This document shows positions 1 to 10,093 of a stretch of DNA of 64,000 nucleotides, piece after piece. The notes under the pieces were generated by a model. The model was not told where the DNA came from. It saw nothing but the letters and a program-made list of their open reading frames with translations, and searched no databases. The position numbers and the translations under genes were made by a program. The DNA comes from Aureococcus anophagefferens (taxonomy: Eukaryota; Sar; Pelagophyceae; Pelagomonadales; Pelagomonadaceae). The stretch lies in NCBI RefSeq assembly GCF_000186865.1, contig NW_008705565.1:339337-403336 (forward strand). The letters are read 5' to 3'. Every line of letters begins with the position of its first letter. Positions within the stretch are counted from its first letter, which is position 1.

Positions 1-214
1 CTGGCGCGGGGGTGTGCGGGGGCGAGCTCAGGATGAGAACATACAAGGTGAGCTCAAGTAGCCTTCAAGTACCCATCAATGTCGACGTCCCGCGCCGACT
101 TCTTCGCAGCACCACACGCCGCGCTGGCGCGCAGCGTCGTCACCTTGCGCGCACTCTGACCGCCGCTCCACCGTGGAACTCTCGTAACACCTGCGCTCGT
201 GTGCTCTCGCAGCG

Positions 215-1256
215 ATGCTGCGGTGGCTCGCCGTCGTCGCCGCGGCGCAGGCCCTCCAGCGGCCGCAGCTGCCGGAAGTTCGACTGCCGCGCACGAAGCA
301 GGAATTTTCCAGCGCCCTCGACGACTGGCGCGGCTCCCTGAAGCTGCCGGACGCGGGCAGCTTCGTCGGCGGCGCCGTCGCCGGCGTCGCGCTGTCCGTG
401 TTCGTGGCGCTGAGCCCCGTCGGCGACGCGGCGAGCGGCGAGAGCCGCGAGACGCGCGAGGCCGCGACGCAGTTCGCGGTCATCCTCGACGCGCTCGACC
501 GCGGCTACGTCGACGCGGTGTCGCCCAAGGCGCTCCTCGAGGCCGCCGTCGACGGCATGCTGTCGACGCTCGACCCGTACACGCAGTTCGAGCGCGCGCG
601 CGAGGCGAGCGACCTCGTCGAGAGCGTCGAGGGCCGCTACGGCGGCGTCGGCCTCGTCATCTCCCGGCCCGCGGCGGCGGCGGCGCAGGCGCAGGGCATC
701 GCCGTCGTCGACGCCTACGAGGACTACGCGTGGGAGGCGGGGCTGCGGCCCAAGGACACGCTGCTCTCCGTCGGCGGCGCGTCCGTCGTCTCGAAGGGAG
801 GCTCCGAGGCCGCGCTCGACGACGCGCGGAACCGGCTCCGGGGCGCGCCGGGCACGTCCGTCGCCGTCGAGTTCTCCCACCCCTGGGACAAGGGCGCCGT
901 GCGCTCCGCGGACCTCCGGCGCTTCGCCGTGCGCCGCAAGGACGTCGAGGTCGCGGCGCTCCTGCCGTCGCCGACGGCGCCGAAGATCGTCGCCTACGCG
1001 CGCGTCGCCGGCTTCTCGCGCGAGACGGCGCCGGAGCTGCTCGAGAGCCTCGCGGCGCTCCGCTACGACGCGGCGAGTTCGAAGCTCCAGGGGCTCGTGC
1101 TCGACCTCCGGGGCAACCCCGGCGGCCTCCTCGACGCCGCCGTCGACGTCGCGAGCCTCTTCCTCCCGCCGGAGTCCCTCATCGCGTCCGCGGGCGGCCG
1201 CGGCTTCGTGCCCGACGCCGGCGCGTCCGCCGCCGCGGCGGCGCCGCCGGCCGCCG

Positions 1257-1287
<31 letters not shown>

Positions 1288-2215
1288 GGCGAAGAAGGCG
1301 GCGAGCTCGCGCGTCGAGTTCCGGAGCCGGGCGACGGGCGCGACGCTCTTCGGCGCCGTGCCCCTCGTCGTGCTCGTCGACGGCCAGTCGGCGTCCGCGT
1401 CGGAGATCGTGTCCGGGGCCATCCAGGACTACGACGCCGGCGTGATCTTGGGCACGCGGACCTTCGGCAAGGGCCTCATCCAGGACGTGTCCGCGCTGCC
1501 CTTCGACGGCGCGGCGCTCAAGGTCACCGTGGGGCGCTACTACACGCCCAGCGGCCGCTGCCTGCAGGCCCTGGAGTACGGCCGCGGCGTCGTCGCGCGC
1601 GGCGGCGCCGAGGCCGCGGACCGCGGGCCGCCGCAGACGTCGACGGCGTCGTCCCGGGAGGCCTTCCGCACGCTCCGGTCGAAGCGGCTCATCGAGTCCG
1701 GCGGCGGCGTCTCGCCGGACGTCGTCGTCGAGGCCGAGGTGCTGACCAAGGGCGAGACGGCGCTCCTCCGGTCCGGCGTCGTCCAGACCTTCGTCGCGGA
1801 CTACCTCGAGCAGCGGCCCGACCTCTGCCGCGCGCTCTACGACCGGGGGGCGGCCGCCGACGGCGACGCCGCGGGGGCCGTGCTCGCGCGCGGCGACCTC
1901 GCGGCGCTCGAGGCGCGCGCCGTCGCCGCCGCCAAGGCCGGCGAGCTCCGCTACGCGCCCAAGGCCGGCGAGGACCAGGCCAAGGACGACGCCGCGGCGC
2001 GGGCCGCCGTCGCGCGCGACGTCTCCGCCGAGTTCCGGCGCAACCCGGACCGCATCCTCAAGGTCGCCGACGCGCTCCTCAAGGAGCGCTTCTTCCGCTC
2101 CACGGCGCTCCTCAAGGCCCAGCTCCCGGACGACGTCGTCCTCCAGGCCGCGACGAAGCTCCTCAACGACAAGGGCGCCTTCGACGCGCTCCTCGCGGCG
2201 CCGAAGACGTCATAG
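215..2215 (+). CDS. C-terminal processing peptidase, S41 family (CtpA/Tsp type)
   Basis: Serine endopeptidase of the tail-specific protease family. In plastids its relatives trim the C-terminus of the photosystem II D1 precursor in the thylakoid lumen; that role is inferred here. The 666-residue protein starts with a hydrophobic leader and has a second hydrophobic segment near residues 49-70 (GGAVAGVALSVFVAL), as a lumen-targeted protein would. A PDZ-like region (about 145-235, with YGGVGLVI) precedes the catalytic core. The core shows DLRGNPGG, then GQSASASEIVSGA with nucleophile Ser near residue 394, and TFGKGLIQ with general-base Lys 25 residues later, the spacing of the Ser/Lys dyad in Tsp. 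An Ala/Pro-rich insert (about 335-365) interrupts the core, and a charged extension of about 170 residues follows it. ATG at 215 is the first Met of the frame and gives the leader. Family assignment is firm; substrate is not known. Confidence 0.93.
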
Positions 2216-2228
2216 AAAAACACGCGAG

Positions 2229-3146
2229 CTAGCGCCGCGGTTCGCTCGAGGACCGGTAGCTCTGCGTCTCGTAGTAGCCGCCGTCCTCGAGGTAGGCGTC
2301 CTCGTCGTAGTAGGCGTCGCCGTCGTAGTAGAGCGTCGGCGGCGGCGCGCCCGCGTCGTAGTAGTCGTAGGGGTCGACGTCGTCGAAGAGGTCGTCGTAG
2401 TCGTCCGCGTAGGCGCCGTCGACGTAGCCGCCCGCGAGGCCGTCGGCCGCGTAGGTGCCCTCGTCCGCGGCGTCGCTCGGTGGCGGCGCCGGCGGCAGGC
2501 AGTCGCGCTCGACGGCGACCTCGTACATGGTCCGCAGCCGCCCCTCGACGCGCGCGACGCGCTGCTCGAGCACGGCCTCGTGCGCGTCCCACTCGGCCAG
2601 CAGGTCCGCGCGCTGCCGCGTGAGCGCGTCCTCGGCGGCGTCGACGCGCGCCAGGTGCGCGACGCCCACCGTCGCCAGGAGCTCGTCCAGGTCCGCGGGC
2701 GCCATGCGCTCGTAGGCGTCGAGCTTCCTCCGCGCCGCGTCGTCGCAGCGGTCGCGGCGCGCGGGCGAGCACGGCGCGCGCACGGACTCGCCGAGCGCCC
2801 GCAGCGCGTCGAGCGTCTTGGCGCCCGCGTACTCGGAGAGCTCGTAGGGGTCGCCGTAGAAGACGCTCGGGAAGGCCGACAGCAGGCGCCCGTTGATGAG
2901 CTCGCCGCAGAGCGCCTCGCCGTCGTGCTCGACGTCGTCGCAGAAGAGGCGCCCGACGAAGACCTCGCTCGAGGCGCGGAAGTGGTCCGACAGGGCGCGC
3001 CACTTGGCGCGCGTGTCGTTCGCCGCCTGGTCGTGGACGGCCAGCTGGAGCAGCACGCCCTTGCCGGCGACGAGCTCATCGTACTCCCAGGCCTGGAACT
3101 GGAGGCCGGAGGCGGCGGCGACGGTCAGGAGCAGCGCAAGGCGCAT
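2229..3146 (-). CDS. Secreted thioredoxin-fold (PDI-like) protein with Tyr/Asp-rich tail
   Basis: 305 residues. The frame is open further upstream, but Met at 3146 begins a clean signal peptide (MRLALLLTVAAASG), so it is chosen as start. The next 110 residues resemble the thioredoxin-like domain of PDI relatives: a hydrophobic strand (KGVLLQLAVHD), a stretch ending FPSVFYGDPYELSEYAG, and a closing helix. No CXXC redox motif is present where one is expected, so disulfide exchange is unlikely and a binding or chaperone role is possible. A coiled-coil-prone middle follows, then a C-terminal tail very rich in Tyr, Asp and Gly (about 235-295). It is convergent with the protease gene, with only 13 bases between the two stop codons. 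Thioredoxin fold is moderately supported; function unknown. Confidence 0.72.
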   Translation of the reverse strand: MRLALLLTVAAASGLQFQAWEYDELVAGKGVLLQLAVHDQAANDTRAKWRALSDHFRASSEVFVGRLFCDDVEHDGEALCGELINGRLLSAFPSVFYGDPYELSEYAGAKTLDALRALGESVRAPCSPARRDRCDDAARRKLDAYERMAPADLDELLATVGVAHLARVDAAEDALTRQRADLLAEWDAHEAVLEQRVARVEGRLRTMYEVAVERDCLPPAPPPSDAADEGTYAADGLAGGYVDGAYADDYDDLFDDVDPYDYYDAGAPPPTLYYDGDAYYDEDAYLEDGGYYETQSYRSSSEPRR

Positions 3147-3313
3147 CGCTTCCGCGTCGCCCGCGGGCAAGAGCTTGCCGCAAGCCTCAAATGAACCTCG
3201 GCAAAGGGCGGTGCTGCCCGCGCGCGTCGCGACGAGGAGCAGGTCGCCGCCCTCGAGAGATTGCGGCTGCCTCAACTAAGCGTGTTGGACTAATTGTTGA
3301 AGGGGATGCCTGC

Positions 3314-3327
3314 CCTACAATTGTAGG
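3314..3327. repeat. 14-bp perfect palindrome in a divergent promoter region
   Basis: CCTACAATTGTAGG lies between the divergent thioredoxin-fold gene (start 3146) and the small basic protein gene (start 3419). It is AT-richer than its surroundings and could be a dimeric factor site; no factor is known. Confidence 0.45.
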
Positions 3328-3418
3328 CTGCCCGACGACTGCGTCTGCGACTGCGTGTTGACTTTTCAAGCGGCTCTCATCACCAGGACCTGGTGCGGCT
3401 GCCCGCCTGCCTATTTCC

Positions 3419-3799
3419 ATGCGATTCTGCGTGCTGACGATCCTCGCGACCCAGGGCGCCGCCCGCTACGCCGGGCGGGAGTCGTCTCGGCGCACGGAGA
3501 AGCGGCGGGAGCAGCTCGTCGCCGGGCTGGGCGACTACGAGCGGTCCATGATCACGGAGATGCATACGCAGGGCCTGAACCCGGACCACATCAACATCCA
3601 GCTGGGCCTCGGCCGGAGCGGCGGCTACGTGCGGGAGGTCGTCGAGGCGCTGCGGATCGACAAGCCGAGCCGCGGCGGCCGGCGCACCGGGCCGAAGAAG
3701 GCCAGGGGCAAGCCCGCGCCGCGGCCCGCGCCGAGCGACCTGCCCGCCGCGCACCGCGCGCGGGCCCGCGAGCGGAAGCGGCGGCGGCGGGAGCTGTAA
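3419..3799 (+). CDS. Small basic protein with possible leader and helix-turn-helix-like segment
   Basis: 126 residues, not recognised. It starts with a short hydrophobic leader (MRFCVLTILATQGAARYAG). The middle (about 44-80) reads as two helices joined by a turn (MHTQGLNPDHINIQLGLGR then GGYVREVVEAL), a shape seen in resolvase-like helix-turn-helix domains, but a leader on a DNA-binding protein would be odd. The C-terminal third is Arg/Lys/Pro-rich and ends RERKRRRREL. ATG at 3419 is the first Met in the frame. It is divergent from the thioredoxin-fold gene. Small, so coding status is likely but not certain. Confidence 0.5.
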   Translation: MRFCVLTILATQGAARYAGRESSRRTEKRREQLVAGLGDYERSMITEMHTQGLNPDHINIQLGLGRSGGYVREVVEALRIDKPSRGGRRTGPKKARGKPAPRPAPSDLPAAHRARARERKRRRREL

Positions 3800-3964
3800 G
3801 CGCCGCGACCCCCCCGCCCCGCGTCGAGCGAAGATCCGGGGGCGTACGTGTAGGGTCGGGCGGGGGGGCGGCGGCGTCGCCGGGGCGGCGCGCGGGCGCC
3901 GGCGTCCGCGCCGCGGCGCGGGCGCCGGCGTGTTTTTTTCCGAAGGCGGCGGCTTGGTGCCCCC

Positions 3965-5251
3965 TCAGTTGTAGTTCTTGGCGATGTCGAGCTTGCCGAT
4001 CATGCGCTTGAAGGTTGGCCTGTCGATCTTGACGAGGCTGAGCGGCGTCGCGGCCTTGACCGTCGCCTGCCGCGGCGCGTCGTTGACGAGCGCGAGCTCG
4101 CCGAAGTAGTCGCCGGCGTTGACCGTGAAGACGTGCTTCTCGGCGCCGTCGACGGTCTTGTAGCAGTTGGCGACGCCCGTCTCGACGATGTAGAAGTCGT
4201 GGCCGACCTCGCCCTCCTTGATGATCGTGTCGCCGGACTGGTAGTCCATGCCCGTGAGCGAGTTGCAGAGCGTGTTGATCTGGGACATGGTGAGGTCCTT
4301 GAAGATGGAGATGGACTGGATGAACTTGGAGTAGAGCATGATCTTCTTGTCCTCCGTCTCCTGGAGGATGGACTTGAAGGTCGTGCGGTCCAGGCCCCAG
4401 GACTTGACCTCGTCGCGGCTCGCCACCGTCGCCGCGCGGGGCGCGTCGTAGAGGAGCGCGAGCTCGCCGAAGAAGCGGCGCTCGACGGACGGGTCCTCCT
4501 TCGACGGGCACGGGATCTCCATGACCTTGCCGACGCCCTCGACGGTGATGTCGCAGATGCCGTCCTCGACGATGTAGAACATGTCGCCCTCCTCGCCCTG
4601 CTTGATGATGTCCGACCCCGGCTCGTAGGCGATCTCCTTCATCGCGGCGACGAGGACGCCGATCTCCTTCCGCGTGAGCGCCTTGATGAAGAAGATGGAG
4701 CTGAGCTCCTTCGTGAGGAACTTGGTCGTCTCCGGCGACTTCTCGTAGACCGGCGGCTGCCAGCTCTCGGCGACGGTGACCTTGGGCGCGGCGATGGACA
4801 TGCGCTTCTTGGTCGCGAGCTGCGGCTTGATCGGCTCGAAATCCGCGTAGTCGCCCTCGTCGTCCTCGTCCTCGGAGTCGGGCGGCGGGTCGTCGTCCTT
4901 GCCCTCGTCCTTGTACTGGGCGTCCTTGGCCTGGGCGCCGCCGGAGCCGGAGCCCTTGGCGTCCGCGCCGCCGTGCGTCGTCCGGAGGTAGTCGATCATG
5001 AACTCGACGGGCGCCGCGGGCTGCGCGGTGATGAGCTCGCTCGTCATGTCGCGGAAGATCTTCTCGATGCCGTGGTCCGCGAGGTAGGCCTCCCACCTGG
5101 GAGGGGCGAAACGATGGCGGCGGGGGGGCGCGCGACGGGGCGCGCGGATGGTCGGCGGCTATGCGGCGCCGCGGGGCCGCGGCGGACGCGCGGCCGCGGA
5201 CGCGGCGGCGCGCTTCGTCTGCTGCCCGCTCACGTAGGTGTCCGTCGCCAT
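3965..5251 (-). CDS. cAMP-dependent protein kinase regulatory subunit
   Basis: Inhibitory, cAMP-binding subunit of protein kinase A. The main exon (5089..3965) encodes, in order, the end of a dimerisation/docking helix (YLADHGIEKIFRDM), an acidic linker, a substrate-like inhibitor site KKRMSIAAP, and two cyclic-nucleotide-binding domains. Each carries the phosphate-binding signature: FGELALLYDAPRAATV in the first and FGELALVNDAPRQATV in the second, including the Glu and Arg that hold cAMP. A first exon is proposed at 5251..5234 (MATDTY), joined by a 144-base GT-AG phase-0 intron (donor GTGAGC, acceptor GGGAG); an alternative acceptor CAG lies 7 bases upstream but does not keep this join in frame. 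The product would be about 380 residues, normal for PKA-R. It is head to head with a cAMP phosphodiesterase gene. Family is certain; first exon is inference. Confidence 0.93.
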
Positions 5252-5471
5252 GGTGGAGGAGCCCGCGCGGCCCGGGGGGTCGACGAGGGCCGAGAGCGTC
5301 GAGCCTGTGGGCAGCGCCGCTCGAGCTCTCGTTTTGTGGCGCCCTTTGGGGATACTTAAGAATTCAACGTCGGTTTCTTTGCCAGAGCTCTCTTCGGGGC
5401 AGCCGATCTCGCGGGGCCAGTCCTGTCCTCCGCCCAACCCGCGGGGGGCGGGCCGTCGTGGCCCCGGCGCC

Positions 5472-7328
5472 ATGTTCTCCATCAGCCTCTGCGGGGCCGA
5501 CGACGGCGTCGACGAGAGCGTCGACTGCTTCGAGAGCGACGACGTCGAGGACGACACGCCTCGGAGCCACATGGCCGAGCTCGCCCTGAGGGCGCGCGTC
5601 AACCGGCGGCTGCGGTCCGCGACGCCCGGGGCGCGCGCGACGCTCACGCTGAGCCCCGGCGAGGTCCACGTGCTGCGCCTCCTCACGGAGCCGAGCGGCG
5701 ACCACGTGGCGAGGGCCGACGTCAAGGCCACGGACAAGAGCAGCGAGGACTTCTTCGACCGGCTCCGGAACCAGGTGAGCGCCGACAGCGACACGCGCAC
5801 GGCGGAGAGCGTCATGTCGGCCTTCGGGGCGACGCCCAAGTCGCGGCGCGACGACGTCCGGGCGGCCCTGCGGGCGCCGCGCGGGGGCAAGCGCGCGGGC
5901 CGCGCGCGGTTCCAGGGCGCGATCAAGAAGGTCATCCAGACGAACCGCTTCCGGAGCGCGCTGGGCCCCCCGGACCGCCTGCCCAAGGACCTCGGCGAGG
6001 CCCAGCGAACGCAGATCCGCGCGGCCTTCGCGCGCGTCGACGGCTGGGACTTCGACCTCTGGGCCGTCTCCGACGCCGTCGCCGGCGACGGCAAGCTCGC
6101 GGCGCGCGTCGTCGCGGAGGAGATCATCCTCGAGCGGCGCCGCGTCGCCGCGACCCGGTCGCCCGACTTCTGCGCCCTGCTGCGCGCCTTCTTCGCGAGC
6201 GTGCTCGACCGCTACGAGCGCGTGCCGTACGGGGCCAGGAAAAGGGTGCGAACTTCCCAAGTTCAAAGGCTCCTCTCTCAGCCGTTTTCCACTCGTTTCG
6301 GCTGATTTTTGGACGGGTGATCATCTCTCGGAGCGCCCTCGAAGCGTGGATGCTTTTGGTGGAAAACGCGCGCGCGGATGACTCAAGGTTGAAGCGAATG
6401 TGAATCGCCCTGTTCCCAGGTGCCGTACCACGGCGCGCTCCACGGCGCGGACGTGCTCCAGTCCGCGCACGCGCTCCTGATCCAGAACGAGGCCTTCGAC
6501 GGGTCCCTCAACGAGGACACGATTCTGGTCGTGCTCGTCGCGGCGCTGGCCCACGACGTGGGCCACCCGGGGCTCACGAACGCGTTCTTGGTGGAGACGC
6601 AGCACGAGCTCGCGGTGCGCTACAACGACCACAGCCCCCTCGAGAACATGCACAGCCGCGTGGCCCTGGACCTGGCGCGGCCCTGGCTCGCGACGCTCGA
6701 CGCGGACGCGCGGAAGCGCGCGCGGTCCACGTGGATCGAGCTCGTGCTCGCGACGGACATGAAGGAGCACGCGGCGGCCATCTTCCAGGTCGAGCACGCG
6801 CTGTCCAAGGACCCGGCCTACGACGCGCGCGCGGTCGCGAACCACACGACGTGCCTCAAGCTGCTCATCCACGCCGCGGACCTGTCGAACCCGACGAAGG
6901 CCTGGGCGACGTACGACCGGTGGACGGCGAAGATCATGGAGGAGTTCTACGCGCAGGCGGACCGCGAGGCGGAGCTGGACCTCCCGCGCACCGTGCCCCC
7001 GCGGGGCCAGTGCGAGATGGACAAGTTCCAGCTCGGCTTCATCGGCTTCATCCGCCCGCTCTTCGTCGCCGCGTCGAAGATCCGCCACCTCGACATGCGG
7101 CCGCAGGTCGAGGGCCTCGACGCCGTCGCCCGGGTCTGGCAGGACAAGGCCAAGGCCGCGGACGAGCCGCAACCGGCGGACGAGGCGCGCCCGCCGCCGG
7201 AGCCAACCTGCGACCCGCCCGGATACCGCCGCGAGGGCGCGCCGCCCGCCGGCAAGCCGGAGCCCGCCGCGCCGCCGCCCGCGCCCGAGCCCGAGCCCGG
7301 CGCCGTGGTCCGCGAACGAGACGACTGA
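5472..7328 (+). CDS. Class I 3',5'-cyclic nucleotide phosphodiesterase
   Basis: Hydrolyses cAMP and/or cGMP. It joins exon 1 (5472..6221, 250 codons) to exon 2 (6420..7328) in phase 0; product about 552 residues. Exon 1 holds an N-terminal regulatory region of unknown type and the start of the catalytic helix bundle. Exon 2 holds the signature residues: VPYHGALHGADV, the metal-binding HD motif in ALAHDVGHPGLTNAF, SPLENMH, the second metal Asp in LIHAADLSNPTK, and the purine-gripping Gln in FQLGFIGFIRPLF. The C-terminus is Pro/Glu-rich. The intron (6222..6419) begins GTGCCG, ends CCCAG, and is flanked by the 9-base repeat GTGCCGTAC. Nucleotide preference cannot be told from sequence. The start ATG lies 220 bases from that of the PKA regulatory subunit, on the opposite strand. 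Confidence 0.93.
6222..6419 (+). mobile_element. Introner-like intron in the phosphodiesterase gene
   Basis: A 198-base intron splits the catalytic motif. The sequence GTGCCGTAC occurs at its first bases (6222-6230) and again at the first bases of the next exon (6420-6428), so the donor GT is supplied by one copy of a direct repeat, as expected if a mobile element duplicated its target. The inner edges are weakly inverted relative to each other (CCAGGAAAAGGG near the left edge; CCCTGTTCCCAG at the right), and CGTTTTCCAC (6283-6292) pairs with GTGGAAAACG (6359-6368). Introner elements with such duplications are known from Aureococcus; membership of a family is inferred. Confidence 0.62.
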
Positions 7329-7431
7329 GACGTCGCCGGCTAACCGTGGGGGCGCACGTTGGAACGCGACGCGGGGACGGAGGCTGTCAGTCTCGGCCTC
7401 GATGGCCGCGGCTCCAATGCACACACATCGT

Positions 7432-9846
7432 TTAGACGAGCGCGGGGGCTCCGGAGTCGACGCCGAAGGACGCGCGCGCCGCCGGCGCCTCGCCCTCGCC
7501 CTCGCCCGCCTCCGCCACGAGGGCCGGCTGGGCGTAGTAGGTCGCGTCGAGCTTGGCGCCGTGGTCGTCGAAGAGGCCGTGGTCCGCAGCGGCGGCCCGG
7601 TGGAGGAAGCGGCTCGGCTCGACGTAGCGGAGGACGAGGCGCCGGTAGTGGACGAGCGTCGCGACGGGCAGGGGCACGAGGCAGGGCACCTCGCGGAGGC
7701 CGCCGAGGATGCCCACGAAGGACACGAGCGTGAGCTGCGCGGCGACGAGGGACACGGCGACGAAGAACGCGAGGTGGTGGAAGACCGCCGCGCCGCCCGA
7801 CTCGTAGCGGCGCACGTAGACGAGGAGGAAGTTGCGCGCGAGGACGACCTCCCCGGCCCAGAACGCGGCCGTCGCCGGCAGCAGCACGAGCGGCGCGATG
7901 GCCGCGTAGAGGCACGCGACGAGCACGACCGTGAGCAGCTGGGGCACCGCGTGGCCGTACTTGAACTCGGGCGCGGCGGACACGTCGCGCGCGTCGGCCC
8001 CGCCCCCGCCCCGGAGCCGCTCGAGCAACGCCCGCGCGCGCGACACGTCCACAATCAAAGGCCAGGCGCGCGCGAGCTCGAGGCCCGGCGAGAGCGTCGC
8101 CTTGGTCACGAGGAGCTGGAGGAAGTAGGCCCCGACCTGCGGCAGGCTCTCGCCGAGGAAGTCGACGAAGGAGCCCGGGTGCTTCAAAAACTTCTTGAGC
8201 ACGTGCAGCAGCGAGCCGCTGAGCACCGTCACGAAGATCGTCAGCAATTGAAAGCCGAAGTGGCGGCTCAGCACGTAGGACTGGATCGCGCTCTTCGCCT
8301 TGAGGCGCACGTAGTGCGTCGCGAGCCACTCGAGGCCCACGGGCACGAGGACGAGGACGCCCAGCGCCAGGACCACGGGGAGGTAGCCCGTGACCAGGCT
8401 CCGCGCGTACGCGTAGCGCGGCTCCTCGACGAACGGCCGGAGCCAGGGGAAAGCCTCCGCGAGGGAGCCAAGGTTGTTGAACGCGAGGATCAGCGAGATG
8501 AGGGGCGTCCACATGGCGCCGACCCAGAGCAGGAACCCGTCGGCGCACCAGCACCGGTACTCGACGCCCGCCGGGTCGCCCGCGACGTTCTCGAAGACGA
8601 GGTCGTCGCGCGCCGGCGCGAGGCCCTCCGCGGCGACGACGCCCCGGAAGTCGGCCAGCGCGATCTGGCTCACCGTCGCCGCCACGCCCGGCGACGCGAA
8701 GGTCACGACGGCCGTCGACGACAGGTCCAGCGGCCGCGACAGCGCGACGTCCTCGAGCGCGAGCGTCGACAGCAGGCCCCGCGTCGCGCTCGCCGCGAGG
8801 TCCCGCGTCCGCGCCGCCGCGGCCCCCGCGGCCTCGCCGAGGGCGTCGCGCGCGTCCTTGGCCTCGGGCTCGCTCGGTAGGGGCGCGTAGGCGCCGCCGG
8901 CGTCGGCGACGCGCGCGCGGTGCGCCGCGCGGCCCTCGCGGAGCTCGCGGTCGAGCCGGCCGCGCCGCGCGGCCCAGTAGGCCCCGGCGGGCGCGACGCG
9001 CCAGCAGCAGCGGGCCTCGCCCGTCGCCGCCGCGTCCTCGTCCCAGCGCGGCGCCGCGACGCGCCCGCCGTCGCCCGCGCGCGCGGCCGCGGCGTCGCGC
9101 GCGAGCCGCGACCGCTCGAGCGCGCGGCAGTCCGCGTAGACGACGGCGCTGTGCACGCTGCCCGGGCCCATGAGCCGCTCGAAGTAGCGCGCGAGGGCCC
9201 CGTCGGACCGGAGGTCCACCGGCACGCGCTCGACGAGCACGGAGCACCGCGGCTGCGGCGACCCGTCGTCGTCGCCCGACGCGAGGAACGCGGTCCGCGC
9301 CTCCGCGTAGGCCCGCGCCTCGAGCTCCATGGCGCGGCAGGCGAGGCCCGTGAAGACGTAGGCGAAGGCGACGGGCGCCCAGAGCCGCTCGCCCTTCTTC
9401 GCGAGGTTACCCATCGTGTACTTGTAGAACCCGGACTTCTCGTTGAGGCCCGACCCGTAGACGGGCGCGAGCACGCCGACGGCGACGACGGACCCGGCGA
9501 GGCAGAGGCGCCGCATGGCGCGCAGGAACCGCAGGAGCGTGTGCGCGTCGTAGCCCACGCCGCGCCGGAGCCGGCCGTCGTCCATGCGCGCGACGTCGAG
9601 TAGGCCCGCGAGGCCGTCGCGGAGGCCCGCGGGCACGCGCGACGGCCGGTAGGTCCGCCGCGGGCAAAAGACGCCGGCGCGGTCCTTGAAGTAGGCGAAG
9701 CAGGCCAGGAGGCAGAGCCCGAGGAAGAGGTTGACCTCCACCGTCGACTTGACCTCGCTCCACGTGCCGCTCGGCACGGACCAGGGGTTCTTCTCGTCGC
9801 CCGCCGTCGGCGCGAGCGTCGTCGGCGCCGCCGACGGCGACGCCAT
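7432..9846 (-). CDS. CSC1/TMEM63-type osmosensitive cation channel (DUF221 family)
   Basis: Multi-pass membrane protein of 804 residues in the family of hyperosmolality- or stretch-gated calcium-permeable channels. The order fits the family: one N-terminal transmembrane helix (VEVNLFLGLCLLACFAYF), two more before residue 180, a large cytosolic insert holding the RNA-recognition-like fold with PRCSVLVERVPVDLR, then a C-terminal block of about eight helices, including PLISLILAFNNLGSLA, LVTGYLPVVLALGVLVLV and the loop FFLQLLVTKATLSPG-like segment (YFLQLLVTKATLS). Its stop codon is about 100 bases from that of the phosphodiesterase on the other strand. ATG at 9846 is the first Met of the frame. 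Channel activity is known for plant and animal relatives; here it is inferred. Confidence 0.88.
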   Translation of the reverse strand: MASPSAAPTTLAPTAGDEKNPWSVPSGTWSEVKSTVEVNLFLGLCLLACFAYFKDRAGVFCPRRTYRPSRVPAGLRDGLAGLLDVARMDDGRLRRGVGYDAHTLLRFLRAMRRLCLAGSVVAVGVLAPVYGSGLNEKSGFYKYTMGNLAKKGERLWAPVAFAYVFTGLACRAMELEARAYAEARTAFLASGDDDGSPQPRCSVLVERVPVDLRSDGALARYFERLMGPGSVHSAVVYADCRALERSRLARDAAAARAGDGGRVAAPRWDEDAAATGEARCCWRVAPAGAYWAARRGRLDRELREGRAAHRARVADAGGAYAPLPSEPEAKDARDALGEAAGAAAARTRDLAASATRGLLSTLALEDVALSRPLDLSSTAVVTFASPGVAATVSQIALADFRGVVAAEGLAPARDDLVFENVAGDPAGVEYRCWCADGFLLWVGAMWTPLISLILAFNNLGSLAEAFPWLRPFVEEPRYAYARSLVTGYLPVVLALGVLVLVPVGLEWLATHYVRLKAKSAIQSYVLSRHFGFQLLTIFVTVLSGSLLHVLKKFLKHPGSFVDFLGESLPQVGAYFLQLLVTKATLSPGLELARAWPLIVDVSRARALLERLRGGGGADARDVSAAPEFKYGHAVPQLLTVVLVACLYAAIAPLVLLPATAAFWAGEVVLARNFLLVYVRRYESGGAAVFHHLAFFVAVSLVAAQLTLVSFVGILGGLREVPCLVPLPVATLVHYRRLVLRYVEPSRFLHRAAAADHGLFDDHGAKLDATYYAQPALVAEAGEGEGEAPAARASFGVDSGAPALV

Positions 9847-10093
9847 GAGTGCGGCGCACTGGCCGGCGGCCGCCGCGCTGGAGGAGCAGCGGTGCTGTGG
9901 GCACCGGCGGCGCAGGGCGCAGCTCGAGAACGCGCTCTCCGAAGTGGCGGCGTCGAGGCGAAGCCCGCCGGCGGCCGGCGTCGCGCGCGCCGGCCCGCGC
10001 CGGCCCGAGGACTGGCCCGACGCGTCGCCTAGACGCGTCGCCGCGCGCCGACAGGCCTGCCCGACCGGCTCATGTGCCCGGGGGTCTCGAGGC

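Noticed and set aside
199..2232. A 677-codon Arg-rich frame overlapping the CtpA-type gene
   Set aside because: Such Arg/Gly-rich open frames are a by-product of very high GC; the S41 catalytic motifs are in the other frame.
3800..3964. An extra exon at the end of the PKA regulatory subunit, suggested by an open frame continuing to 3591
   Set aside because: That frame is Arg/Pro-rich with no similarity, and the family C-terminus ends naturally at 3965.
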